Source: Bugula neritina (Eukaryota; Bryozoa; Gymnolaemata; Cheilostomatida; Bugulidae). From it: a DNA stretch of 64,000 nucleotides. Where the stretch lies: positions 26,548,504 to 26,612,503 of the forward strand of contig OZ037765.1 of the NCBI GenBank assembly GCA_964035545.1. The letters are read 5' to 3'. Position numbers and translations under genes: made by a program. The notes beneath the pieces are model-generated. The model searched no databases. It saw only the letters and a program-made list of their open reading frames with translations, and was not told the DNA's origin. This document shows positions 47,201-59,737 of the stretch, piece after piece (positions within the stretch are counted from its first letter, which is position 1; each line of letters starts with the position of its first letter).

Positions 47201-50200
47201 TGACTGGATTAGCTATTGTTTCTGACGACTCACGGGAACACTTATATAATCAAGATAACCGGGATTTCCCTGCGAAGTTCGCTCGATTCGAGCGACCCCT
47301 TTACTCTAGCCCTGCGAATCCCCTGCGGTTCGAGCGATTCGAGCGAATTCCCTCGAATTCGCTCGGAACATTCTGGTGGGAATGTTTCCCAACGTATAAA
47401 AGGAGGCCCTCAACACAGTAGAGTCAGTCTTCAGCCAGCAGCACAACAGGACACATCTCGGAGCTACCAAGCCAGGACAATAACACACTTAGTTAATTAT
47501 CTTATACTTTGGTTACCAGTTTACTAGTGAGTTTTCCATACATGTAAGGAGTTGTCCTCCCTAACTGCTATTTTTGGATTTATATATATTATGGAGTAAA
47601 TAAAGGGGATTGTGAGTATTACGTTTCTTATTTATTGTGCATAAATACCCTCCTACAAAGAGTCACTGTGTTCAATCAGCTAACAACCCACACCAATAAT
47701 TGCATGCAGCGAATCATAACATTCTACGCATAAAATTATTACAATAGTTTAGCAATAAATACACTAAAGTCTATGTGGTGAATTAATTATTATATGATGT
47801 ACATACAATTATAAATTGTATATAAAGACATGCACACAATTGTTTAGCAAAGAAAAGTGTTTTGGCCAGCAGCTGGCATCCATTGGAAGGCAACAGGGAA
47901 ATTGACTTATTCATAATTGAAGACACACAGCACTTAAAACATACTTTCTATGACTAGCTGAAACTGAGCTCTAAGCAATGAGTGTCTAATTCAGAAACCT
48001 GATCACTGCAGCACATAAATTTGCTAGCTATTATAAACTAACTAGCCCATCAGTGTAGTGTACTGATTGCTAAAATCAAATATAAAATAGCAAGGATTTT
48101 GAATTATTTTACATTATATAAGCAAGAGAATCACAAACAATCTGATATAACAGAAACTCAGTATAATTCATCAAACAGCAATAGAAGCAGATGAATTCTA
48201 ACAGAACAGTGATGCTAATAGCAAACATAACTTAAACAAGCCCAAATAACCTTAATAGAAGAATCTAATTATGCGCACGCTGTAACGTTATGCATCTATG
48301 TTTTGCCAAATATCATTTACAAAGAGCAAAAAAATGATTTCCTAGCCTAAAAATACATTGGACACACCCATGCATAAGAGTGTTCATACCGAAATTTCAG
48401 ATAAACTCTACAAGCAAAATGACTTGAAAAGGTAAGCATCGCATTGATGAGCTAGAGGTGGGAGCAGAATAAAATTAGCAGCCATTTTTATTCTCCACAA
48501 GCATTTTAATGTTAGAAAGTATCAACATGATCAGCTCTTCGTTTCAATAACTTAACACTACAGAGCAGCAGGCAGCATCATGGAAGAATTTCCTTTGACT
48601 TAATTTTAAGTATCGTTATATTCTACTCGGAGCATCTATATTTTAAACTGTAAATTTATCAAAAACATTGTCTCTTATTTGGCTTCATCTGAAACTGCAC
48701 ATACTTTAGGACCGTATAGAAGAGTTATCGACCAACAAAGTTACTGTAGTTACTGTATCAAATACCTTTTCTTTCTCTTTATGACTAGATAAATCTGACT
48801 GAGTTTCTGAGAGTCGAGCCTGCAACTCTGCTAGTTTCACTTTGTACACCTCAACGTCCTTACTCAGGTCAGCCTTCTGCGACCGGAAAGTTTCAAGGCT
48901 GTCGGTGAGGGAAGTCACTTCCCGAGAAAGTTTACTGACTTCATGGCTGTGGTTGGTTGCTTCCCTTTCATTTTCTGACTTGAGTTTATTGTACTCTAAC
49001 TGACTGAGTGAAAGATTGGTCTTTAACTCATCAATCTAATTGTAAAAACCAGATGCATTTTTTTATATGTGAAAATTTAGGCGCTAAGATGATTTACAAA
49101 TACTTACCAAGTTGAATAGGCATATGAAGAGTAATTGACTACAAAATTTTAAAACTTTTCATAAAAAACAAGTTAAAGCATCTCTAATAAATAAAATTTT
49201 TACAAATATTTCAAGAGTAAAGTATGCAATGTAATACACCGACACCAACCTGTTTTTGGGCAGACAATAAGCTCTCTTCAGTAGTAAACTGAGAGTCTTC
49301 TTGATGGTGAAGACGTGACGAAATGCTCTCAAACTCTCCTGCCTTGGCTACCAGCTGTTGGTAGAGGTCATCAATCTGTTTCATTAGAACAAATAGTTTG
49401 TTATAAAATATGAAATATATTGAAAAAATTATTTAAGACAATCTACCTCATGTAACATTGGCATATCTAACAATTTAAAAGAAATTTTTTTTTTACTAAA
49501 TAATAGCACCAAACACTGACTTGCTTTTGCATTTTCCCAGCTTGGTCTTTGCTTACGATTAGCTCTTCTCTAGCATTCATATGCTTGCCTTCTAACAACT
49601 CATATCTTTCTTTTAACACCTTGATTTCTTCAACCTTCTCATTAAGTTCCAACTGCAGATTCGATTTCTAACACCAAATAAAATATAAAATATATTAGGA
49701 AAATAATTTATATAACATTTAAACAAGATTGAAATGGCTTACCCAGTCAACAAAAATCTATTTTTATTTTGCTTATAATCAGACACTCAATAAAAGCATC
49801 ATATTTGAACAGAAAACCAACTGCATAAAAAGTAGAGCTATTACATATATGAATTATAATAGAATGATTTACATTGTAAAATACTACCTGACTGCTGTAG
49901 AGCTCAGTGTCTCGACTTGTACTTAGTAAGTTGACGTTGGCACTTTCAATCTCATTATTCAGCCCTTCAACTTTTTCTTCAAGTTCAATTTTAGCTTCAG
50001 TGAGTCGTTTATTCTTATCTTTAAGTGTGTTCATATCAGCTTGGAAACCATTTATCTGTTGATAAGTAGACAGCAGATAGTAAAAATTGGATATTCTCCT
50101 AAATTTTGTAACCTCTAAACTTGTTATAAAAGCTCAATAATTACCAATACAACAAGATTTGTCCAATTAAAAGCAGAATTTATTTTCATTCGAGCTTTAG

Positions 50201-53200
50201 GAACTTGATCTAGAAAATACGGAAATATTTTGAAGCTTCCTAACACATGAGTTCTTAACACACGGAAAACCAGTGAATTGTTTCCAACGGACACACCTCT
50301 TCAAACCAATTAATGGATTGCATATTATAGTAAAACTTAGCAGAAATTTGACAATAACATAAAATGCACATACTAAACAAATTTATGTGTTATTTTGACA
50401 ATTGGAACTTTGGACGAAGTAAAGTACCAGAGATACAAAACACACACCTGAACAGACAACTCTTCTATCTGTTGTTGTTGTCTGTCCTTTTCAGATTCCT
50501 CAGAGTTGTGCTCTTTTTGTAACAATTCAATTTCTTTTATAGCTTCATCCAATGACAAAGCTTTAGCATTTAGTTGTTCTTGAAGACTATTTATCTCATT
50601 TTCTTTCAATTTCAAACTTCTTTCCATTTGAAGCATTTTAGTTTTTATTGAACTCAATTCAGACTTGAGATTCATAACCTCATCTGCAAAAGTATACTGT
50701 TTTCATTAACAAATCTATACACAGACCATCACAAACTGCAAAACTTTATATATTATGCACTTGTCCTATAACATATAGTCCTACGAATTATGCTAATATA
50801 TGCTTAAAGTTATGGGTTGAAACTTTGTAGCATAACTATCTACTTTCTATAGCAATAGTTGTAGCGACAACTCCCAGTGTGAACCCTAGTTTACATCTCT
50901 TACTATTCTATAAGAACAGTGATTTATTGGACAGTAGACGATTTAATAGAATAATCAGCTTCAACAAATCCAAACATATTATGTATGTTGAACATTACGT
51001 TATATCATTTTATAACTAAAGTTATCACGAATACCTGAACTGAAATCATGCGAGGATGAATCTCCAAGACTATGGCTGCTTCCTCCAACCTTGACCTGTA
51101 CCCTGAGATACTCCAACTCAGCCTCAAGAGCCTCGATCTTGTCCTGAGCAGACTTGACACCAGCTATGGCATTATGCTTTTCTTTAACTGCAACACAACA
51201 CTGTTATATATGTTATGATAACACTAACAACATATACTATAAAGTAGGGTATACTACAAGAAACATTCTAATTTGTTCTATATAATATGTTACAGGCAAA
51301 GTACAGAATAAGCGGATAAGGAAATTGCTTTAACATAGAAGAGACTTGAAATGAGAGTTTCCAAAATTACATTTCACAAAATCTACCAAATTCTATAATT
51401 AGATATGAAAGTCACTAATAAATGATAAGAGATACAAAATCTTCCATTAAAATTTCTGAAAGATAAATATGTATGAAACATTTGGTAATAACACCTTTAC
51501 AAAGATATACTTTATACTAACCAAGTTTGTTCACTTCTGCTTTCAAAGTTTCTTCCACTTCAGTAATTCTCTGACGAGAGTCTTGCAACTCTTCTAAAAG
51601 CTGTCTCATCTCCCCCTTGTTTGCCAACTGCTTATTCATATCCTGCGGGGATAATTTGTTAAAAAATCAGCTACTGATTTACTACAACTGAGCTGTCAAA
51701 ACTTTGGTGGTAATGAATAAAGCATAATATATACATCTAAAAGTATTAAACTGCTATGGTTCTGCTGGGGTATTTTAACAAGACAATTGATGAAAATACT
51801 GCTCAAAAGTTTTCATCAAGCTCAACCAGTTAAAATTATGTGCTTCTGGAAAAAGACAAATTCACAATAAGAGTTTTATCTAAACTATAAAATGCCTGAA
51901 ACTATTTAAAATGGCAGTTTTAGAATACAAGCAAATTTCAAACACAATTGAAAAGACATTAATTTTAAACAAAATCATAATTTTTCTTCAAGTTGATAAG
52001 CAAGCTTCTGCCTGTCACACAAGGTACTTATACCGATTTACCATCACTTACTTGAAGCTGCTGTACTTACACTGGTTTATCATCACTTACATTAAGTTGT
52101 TGTACTTACACTGGTTTCTCATTACTTACTTTAAGTTGTTGCAACTCATTTTTCCAGTCATTGAGTTGCTTCATGACTGCCCTCTCTTTGTTGTGTAGAT
52201 AGGAGATGACTTCCTCTTCCTGACTCAACTGAGCACCCGACTCTTTGTTAATTGCTTCAACTATCTTAGCCACTTCAGGAGAGAACTAAGAGCAACCAGA
52301 ACAAGCTAAAACTTAACTGCAATTTATTGATTTTAGCAGACGAGTACTGATGGAGGAACATACTTTCTTAGAATCTACTGTTCGGTGAGAAGAAACGAAT
52401 CGACGGCTGCCAGATCCAGGGGTAAGAAAGTTGAGACTCATTTGTTGCTCCTTCATTTCCTGCAGCTTCATCTCGCTAAGCTTGAGTTTCTCCCTTTCTC
52501 TGAGTAGCTGTCTAGTCAGCTCCTTCACGTCTACCTGGTAAAATAAAACTTACATAATACAGAAAAGTTGTTGAAACAATGACAGGTCAGAAATTACCAG
52601 CAGAAGGTTAGGTTTACATACAGAAAAACTTCTCCACAGAAACTATAACTATGATAACCAATTCGGATTCAACTGAAAGATGCATTTTGTTACAAACTAA
52701 ACACTAATATTTTAGTAGGAGCATCACCACCATTATCATTACAATAAAAAGACACACTGCATAAATAATTTAACGATAGAAGATAGTTAAATTGTATCAA
52801 AGTCACCTGCAGCTTTGCATTTTCATTCAACAATTTATCTTCAACTTCTGATAACTTGTCAGCTCTGTCAGCCCTTTCTTGAAATAGTCTGTCTTCTGTT
52901 ATCTTTAGCCTAGTTTCTATGCCTTTCACCTGATATGAGCAGAACCAAGCTTTTACATGTTAGCAACTATATATGTAGATACACAAAACAACAAAATGGC
53001 TATTACGAATTCTTACAAGTTATGATTTCGGCACACTTTGTTTGAAACTTTATTCAGTTTTCCACTGTGTACCAGTAGTTTATTCAGACATCACCCAACA
53101 GCACTCTCATGCAGTTACAATGTCACTTACTTGCTTCTCGGCCACAGTACTGCCTCCACTGTCAATGTCTAGCTGCTGCTTCAGCACGTTGTTCATATTA

Positions 53201-56200
53201 GTCAACTTCCTGTTAGCTTCTGACAGTCTTCTTTTGCTTTCAGCTTCATTCTCAAAGCTGCTCTCCGATTCACTCAAAAGGAGTTTTAATTTCTTGATTT
53301 CATCCTAAAAGATTCAATTATTTATCCAACATTGTATATGCAAATTCTCATCTCATCAATATTTGTGAAATAGCAAATTTAAAAAGTAAATATGTTTTTA
53401 CCCATTCTTGCCAAATCATAAAGCTTTAAAACAATTATAAAATATTGCATTCAATTTCTAAGCTTAGGTTCTCTTTTATTAACATATTCTAATTTGTTGA
53501 AAGCTGACTTTACGCTGCTAAGTAAATTAATGCTGTCAGGGTTCAAATCCCTAACACTGACATGTTATTTTCATTGTTATGTGAAACTAAGAACCATAGC
53601 AGTGAAAGACTCACTGGGGATGATTTACAATGCAAATTTCTGCTCCTGTACACACAATTTCACACAACTAAAAAAATAAATTGACTTATAAAATAGAGCA
53701 TACCCTAAGAGAAGACGACTCTACTTTATAGCCAGAAACAATACGTTGAATTTCAGATGACTGAATGGCTGTATCAGCCATCCTCCTCACTCCTAGTAAC
53801 TCTTTCTCTAAGCTCTCATTCTATAAAACAAAAGACAACATATTTTAATACCATTGTCTGATATAATATTATGTTGTGCTTTTGCTAAGTGCAGGTTTTA
53901 TTGTGTAATTGCTAAAAACTCATCCAACAGCTTTTACTCAATGATGGGGATTATACAATTAGAGATCTAAAAGTAAATTTACCAATTCTAACTAGGTATA
54001 AATTTTCAAACTAGGCTAACTGGGGTGAAAACATTTTATTGGGTAGTATCTTTGCATATTTAAAATATTCGTTGAATTCAAATTATATGAACATTGACAT
54101 GTAACTTTTATATTTTTATGAATTTCTTGTAGTCACAGTGCGTTGAGATTTCACAGTTAGACTAAGTTAGACTAAGCCAATCTGCATTGTCGATATTCTG
54201 GTTACAATCAACGTTCAACAACTGCCCCCTACTATATTGAACAGTAGAACCAGGTCAATTGTATATTAATAAATGCAAATTAATGACAAAAATTGTTCAC
54301 CTGATAAACTAACAGAATTATAACAAAGCAGTTGGGATTCAAATACAAACACATTACTTCATATCACCATTAGAACAATGATCCAACCTCTAACTTGAGA
54401 AGCTCCAGTTTACGCTTTTGTTCATCTTTCTCTTCTCTGGCAGAATTCTGTAGACTTTCCTCTACTTCTGCATTTTTCTGTTTAGATCTTGAAACTTCTT
54501 TCTTTAATTCACTCCTCCACTTCTGCAGCTCACCTTCCTGAGTTTTGAGCTTTGTTTCCAAATGCACGATTTGAGCTGTTCAAATAGAATAAAATTTGTG
54601 AAAATAGTAAATATTGGCCAAATAATAAGAAAAATGGAGCTGCATAAAATTTATATTGACCAAAATATCACGGCAGTTAGAATAGCTACACATATGAATA
54701 TATTTGTTAGTAATATACAGTTATAAAATAACTATATACACGTACACTGAGCTCTGTTATATTTATCTCTTAAGGACTTGTTCTCCATCTTCAAAGTAGT
54801 ATTGTCTAGCTCTAATTTTCTCATGTGACTGTCCATATGTTCTTTCTCAACAGCATAACTACGAGACGACAGCAAACTGGCATCCATTGTGGACCTGGGA
54901 CTAATTATTGCCATCTACAACACATAAAAACCTTTTGCAACTAAAATTCACTAAAAATACAATTTCTAAATTCAACAAAATATACTATATTAACGCTTTT
55001 GTTAAAGTTACTATTGTGTATCAACTATATGTGCTACAGTAATATATTTCCATCTTATTGAGCTATATAGAATTTATGACCTATTTGCTTAAAATATAAA
55101 TTTTCAAGGTCAAATAAAACCTAATGCAGTGGATATTGGTTGTAGACAAAGTATGAGATCTTTGAATTTCTTCATTACAGTTGATGACATAAGACATAGT
55201 CTACATAATGCTTTTAGTAGTAATAAACATGATTATTTACATAGTGAATAGAATCATATAATGTGACGCTAAAACAAAAAATTTACACTAAAATTCTGCC
55301 ATACAAATTTCTAGGACATGAAGCAGTTGCATATTAACTCACAGGATTGTTTAAGCTGTAACTGGAAACAGAGGAAAGTCTACTTTCAGATCTGTCATCC
55401 ATACCATCTAATGATCTGTCCAACACTTTTGTAGAGCTATGTTCTGTATCTCTTATGTTATCCTGACTTAAACCATCAGATTTTGCACTTGAGGTCCAAT
55501 TCTTGTAAGAGTATTTTGAAGGTGAGGTAACATCTCCACCCGTTGGTTTACTTTCAGTTTTAGTTTCATGGCAAGCTATGCTATTATCAGGAGATGAATC
55601 TTGTGGTAGAGTATTGGCTAACTCTAAAGTAGATGTTTCTAAAGAAGAATTTAGCGTATTTATTTCTTCTCTTTCTCTTTCATTTTGTAGCTCAGGACTC
55701 TTACTATAGTTATTAGTATTTTTGTCAACGTTAGAACTGTATTGCTTGGTAGGAGTAGAAGTTCGACCAAAGAGCTTCGATCTTTGTGTTATTCGTGGAC
55801 TTATGCTCTTGTCTGCAAATTACAAAATGTATCAAGTAAATTTTCTTTTATTTTTTACTTTTTGAAAAGTTAAAACTTTTAAATTCTTATTATTTAAAAG
55901 CTAAAGACAAAGGCGAATTACCTAAATTAATGTATTAGAGTTTCATTGCATTTACTGTTTAAGCAACATTTGGTTGTAGAAATGTACATTTTTGCTAAGC
56001 TTCATTTCATAACTTTCTGGCATTTTGGGTTTGGAGGGTAATTGTTTTATTTCACAAGCTAACAAGTTTTCATGCTAAATATTCACTAGAACTGGAGCTA
56101 CTTAAAGCATTGCAACCCTGCACCTTCTTCTGTGCCACACACACACACTGACTTGCTACAATAATACTCTACATTCAACTGGGAACAAAACTAACAAAGG

Positions 56201-58519
56201 GCTACTCCCAGTTGCTTTAATCTCATGTGAATATGCTGCTGTTTAGTTTACTGAGACAACAAACATTAAAATGAAAGTGTTATGTCAAGTATAAATATTA
56301 TGCTTGTGATAATTATGACAAGTTAAACAAATCATCCAAAGAGTATACAATCAATAGAACTGCCAACATACAGTAACTCATTCATAACTCCTTGAAAGCA
56401 ACAGTTACAAATATACTGCTGCCTTGTGGCCAGGATGTATAATACTGTAGCTGCACAGGTTAAGGTCACATTAAAAAATGTGACAGGGTTTAATTTTAAT
56501 GCATTTAGGAGCAGTAGTAAAGAAATTGAGATAGCCTAAGTTCTTGAATTTTATTATTAAATTTTGGTTGGGGGCACTGGTTGAAATTCTCACAAGATTA
56601 TAACTTCGTATGCTATACTTCTAATCTAGAACACAGGCTTTTCTTAATTTCTCCGTTACTGCACGTATCTCAAAAACAGCTCAGTTGTATTAATATTAGA
56701 ATGATATAAGAAATCGTAGTAATCTAAATACATAAGCAGCTTTATTTCTATTTTTAGCTGATATTGCAATATGTGACATACACATGTTTAGTTAGAAGTG
56801 CAATACATCATTTTCTATACTGACCTTGGGCGGTGTCACCTGCAGGATTATAATGAGGCTCTCTGGACACAGGGCTAGGTGAAGGACTTAACCTCCGAGA
56901 TGGAGACTGGGAAGGCGACATACGGGCACTTTCTAGTAAACCTGGACTCTGTACAGGAGAAACGTGTCTAGCGGGAGATCTTGTCTTCTCAAACAAACTA
57001 GGACTAGCTCTAACAGCCGGAGACCTGCATTAGTATTCTTAATCAAGCATCTTGCATTTTTGATAAATATTGAATTATATCCCAACAGTAAATAACAAAC
57101 TTTCATAACAACATGTGTCCTTCAATATCATTTTATAGTCTGAGTACTTGATATATTTTTACAAAAATAAATAAAATATTCAAAAACAATAAAAAATAAA
57201 AAGTAGTAAGAGCATGGAATACAGGATCAAAGTGAATGAAAACAAGCTGTCAAACTTGCAAATGCACACTTGTACTTCAATAAGACATAAAGTTGTCTAA
57301 ACAATATTAACTCCAAACATGAAATAATAACCATGCAGAAATAGAACAAACGTTCACCTATACTGTAAGCTCTTAGAGCGACTAACTGAGAGCCTAAAGC
57401 TGCAAACAGTTTTGATAACATTATGTGATTATAGCAGATAATTAACACATAGCTGTGTCATTATAAACAGTGTCAGCTGCACTCTATATATACACGGCGT
57501 ATGCATTATTTGAGTAAAAGGCAACGAGTGACTAAATCGAATAAGTACGCAGCTATTTACCGGTTCTCTGATCTACGACCAGTGTTCAGCCCATCAAGGC
57601 TAGGAGATCTTCTGCTAGAAGAAAATAAGTCACTTCGAACTGATGGACTTCCTCTAGCACTACGACTTCGCAAAGAAGCTGTAAAAAATAAATGCAGACA
57701 TTTGAAGAATAGACCAACAAACTAAACAACTTAGCTGACATGTAATATTCAATACACTGAATACTGAATACTTACAAGCTTTGTCAGTTGAGTCAGCTAT
57801 GTCCGAGTTAGCAAGTCTATCTGTAGAACCTCTAGGAGTTCTACGAGTTGGTGTATTTCTCCCAGATGAACGAGCATCTCTGTCTCTAGCTTTTTCTTCA
57901 TCTTGCAAAAGTGTTAAATAAAAAGTTCTTACACTATACAATAGAAATAGTTGAAGATGTTAGAGATGAAATGTATGTGTTCTAATTGCAATGCAATTTC
58001 AAAAATTGCTAGCAGACAAATCTAACTGAAATAGGTACATTTGAATTTTCTAGTTGAAGAACAAAAAATTGAAGCTAAAAGTTAGAGAAAAGATAGTCGG
58101 TTGGTAGTAAGCCAGGGTGATTTGATTTACTTCATTTGAGCTCACACTTTAATTTCAGATGTTAGGTTCAATGGATGTACCAACATTATACAATGCAAGA
58201 AACTTCTACATTTTACTAAAGTCAAGTTCATACTAATTTAATTATGAAACAAAAACTAAATGTCGGCCATTCATATGGAGCCTGATAATTCTCTTATTTC
58301 TTTCATAAACACTGAATACCAATTATATCAGGCATCCTTATTATTTCGCCTTGTAAATAGGACAAGATATTATGTATTCAAAGTGTCAATATTATGCAGC
58401 CAAACTAACAATTAGCCTATTAATGAAAATAAATATAATTTACCTGCAACCTTATACTTACATTTTTTAGAAAGTGCTTGCAACAATTGATCAGCTTTTC
58501 TTGGTGGCTTAGCATCCAT
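38213..58519 (-). CDS. 30-exon gene for a large coiled-coil protein (about 1,806 aa), family not recognised
   Basis: Exons: 58462-58519, 57776-57901, 57561-57678, 56825-57024, 55343-55812, 54746-54914, 54388-54575, 53704-53820, 53131-53304, 52807-52929, 52364-52534, 52130-52285, 51522-51642, 51035-51187, 50448-50683, 49888-50055, 49521-49667, 49250-49375, 48766-49035, 46592-46786, 45314-45477, 44777-44996, 44463-44627, 43013-43216, 42161-42304, 41458-41588, 40866-41093, 40156-40387, 39554-39693, 38213-38519. All junctions keep phase and the total is divisible by three. Residues 1-324 are Ser/Pro/Arg-rich and disordered (repeated SPS and RSPS), starting MDAKPPRKADQLL. Residues about 345-1700 are nearly continuous heptad coil (Glu, Lys, Gln, Leu). 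The last 100 residues are Ser/Leu-rich. It is most like cytoskeletal, Golgi or centrosomal scaffolds in build; I see no CAP-Gly, GRIP, FYVE or myosin head. Introns hold SINEs, a MITE and a solo LTR. Confidence 0.85.
38639..38847 (-). mobile_element. tRNA-derived SINE, copy 2
   Basis: Same head (GAGCAGCCGTGGTCTAGGGG) and body as copy 1, inserted in the last intron of the coiled-coil gene. Flanked by the 12-bp duplication ACTATATCTAAT (38627-38638 and 38848-38859). Confidence 0.9.
41259..41427. repeat. 15-bp minisatellite, 11 units, directly downstream of an exon donor
   Basis: Consensus GTGCCATTTTTACCT on +, with one 4-bp interruption (GCAT). On the - strand, where the host gene runs, each unit reads AGGTAAAAATGGCAC and so contains a donor-like AG/GTAAAAAT. 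It begins about 30 bp past the donor of exon 41458-41588. As 15 is a multiple of three the array stays open in one frame (AQVKM repeats). Confidence 0.85.
43354..44120. mobile_element. non-autonomous DNA transposon with TTAA target duplication (767 bp)
   Basis: The 16-bp perfect terminal inverted repeat AGGATTGCTCTATCTT is flanked by TTAA at 43350-43353 and 44121-44124. A TTAA duplication is the mark of piggyBac-type insertion (family knowledge), although the AGG terminus is not typical. No transposase. It lies in the intron between exons 43013-43216 and 44463-44627. Confidence 0.65.
45497..45564. repeat. AT-rich near-perfect palindrome next to a SINE
   Basis: Arms 45497-45523 and 45537-45564 match except for one extra T, with a 13-nt loop. 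The right arm overlaps the target duplication of the SINE at 45569. Confidence 0.7.
45569..45783 (+). mobile_element. tRNA-derived SINE, copy 3
   Basis: The head AGCAGCCGTGGCCTAGGG, box B GGTTCGAACCCC and body TTAGGAAGAACATCCAG match the other copies, here on +. Flanked by a 15-bp duplication (TTAAAAATATGAAAT at 45554-45568 and 45784-45798). Confidence 0.92.
47017..47743 (+). mobile_element. solo LTR of the Gypsy family (727 bp)
   Basis: Starts TGTGGTAAAA and ends TTATTACA. Flanked by the 4-bp duplication ATAG (47013-47016 and 47744-47747), as expected after LTR-LTR recombination. It differs from the LTRs at 16465 and 24397 by many substitutions and small indels, so it is older. TATAAAA is at 47395-47401 and AATAAA at 47599-47604. 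It is antisense to the host coiled-coil gene, in its 46787-48765 intron. Confidence 0.93.
52042..52141 (-). repeat. tandem array of five GTAAGT splice donors at an exon end
   Basis: On the + strand ACTTAC occurs at 52046, 52065, 52085, 52104 and 52124, alternating 19 and 20 bp apart. The repeating unit is about 39 bp and includes the end of exon 52130-52285 (CAACAACTTAAA before GTAAGT). Use of the first donor keeps frame. Reading on from it meets a TAA within eight codons. Confidence 0.85.
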
Positions 58520-59481
58520 TTGAAGTCTAGCTTTATTAGAATTATTGACTTCAATTCTTCATTTTTAGTATTTAACACAATCTAAAAAATAAATCTAACA
58601 CAATTTACAATTTACACGTTAGGATATAATGCTTAGCAATTGGCATTATAAAATTTATACTATTATGTAAGATATTTTAGAATATGTTTAATTAATTTCT
58701 TTAAAACAATGTTCAATTATGAAATAGCATATTTTATTGATAAGCTAATAGAGAAGGTATAGTTCAGTAGTTAGAGAGTAGGCCTAGTATGACACAGGTC
58801 ATGTGGTATAGTCCAGGCTGTGGTACATAATTACTTATGTGCTACAGCAAAAAGCCCTCATTCTCGGTTGCCAGCATGGTGAGAGGTATGCTTAAAACAT
58901 TAGAGGTTCTCCAGGGATGGAGAGCTTGAATAAACGTGGGTTTATATTTGTTACCAAATTAAAAACAACTGTTTCTTTGTATTCTACATTAACTGATTAG
59001 TATTAGTATTACTCCAGTAATACTCAAGTTGCACTTAGTTTAATTACTGTTGCTATCAGTAATAGTAATAATAATTAGACCAACTCAAACTGCAAAAATT
59101 AAGCGCAGCATAGAATTAAATCAATATCACAATATGAATATGAATATGAATATGAGTATTACTATTAGGATTAGTTAATAATTAATACCAATACTCACAA
59201 TACTAGTTTAATAGCAATACTAATACTAATAATAAATGTAATAGTAACAATATGACTAATCAAAATATTTATATAAATGTATTATAATTACATATTTATC
59301 GATCTTAATATCAATTACGGCTCTGAGTAATTATTACTACTACTAAACGACGAATTAACTTGATACCACGCCAAATTAATGCATTAGACTTATTTCAATT
59401 TCATCAATTTTATTTGCGTCAGTGACTACGGTATTAAAATATGAATTGATTACCAAAGGTATTTAAAAAATGGATTTAAAG
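58520..59481. other. intergenic region with a decayed SINE-like piece and simple sequence
   Basis: About 58752-58960 has tRNA-like spacing (TAGTTCAGTAGTTAGAG, then GGTATAGTCCAGG) and may be a decayed tRNA-derived SINE of another family. About 58990-59280 is cryptically simple (TAGTATTAGTATTAC, GAATATGAATATGAATATG). Confidence 0.35.
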
Positions 59482-59737
59482 CTAATGTTGCTTGGCTTCT
59501 CCTAAACTTCCGTTTGTACGGCGCAAAGACCTCTTCGAAGTTTTGCGTGTAAATATCGTAATTGCACACCCAACAATGAAACCTGCTATAACTGAACTAG
59601 AAAAATAAGTCAAGACCTCATTGCAATAAATAAATTAACCACTGCAATGATGATTGGATGTTTTGTAGTGGAAGCACGTGCGAACATAGAATTTACCTGT
59701 GCCTATCTCTTTTGTCACCAATAATTATCATAATCAT
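59482..59737 (-). CDS. very small membrane protein or C-terminal membrane anchor (51 aa)
   Basis: Exons 59697-59737 and 59482-59596 join in phase (donor GTAAAT, acceptor TTTTTCTAG). From the first in-frame ATG (AACAATGATT) the protein has MIMIIIGDKRDRH, a 15-18 residue hydrophobic segment (VIAGFIVGCAITIF) and a basic tail RKTSKRSLRRTNG ending EAKQH. The frame upstream of the ATG is also open for some codons, so it may be the end of a longer protein. I do not recognise it. Confidence 0.5.

Noticed and set aside
53535-53566. tRNA-like T-arm (AGGGTTCAAATCCCT followed by AACACTGAC)
   Set aside because: No D-arm, anticodon arm or matching 5' acceptor strand upstream; not a tRNA gene.
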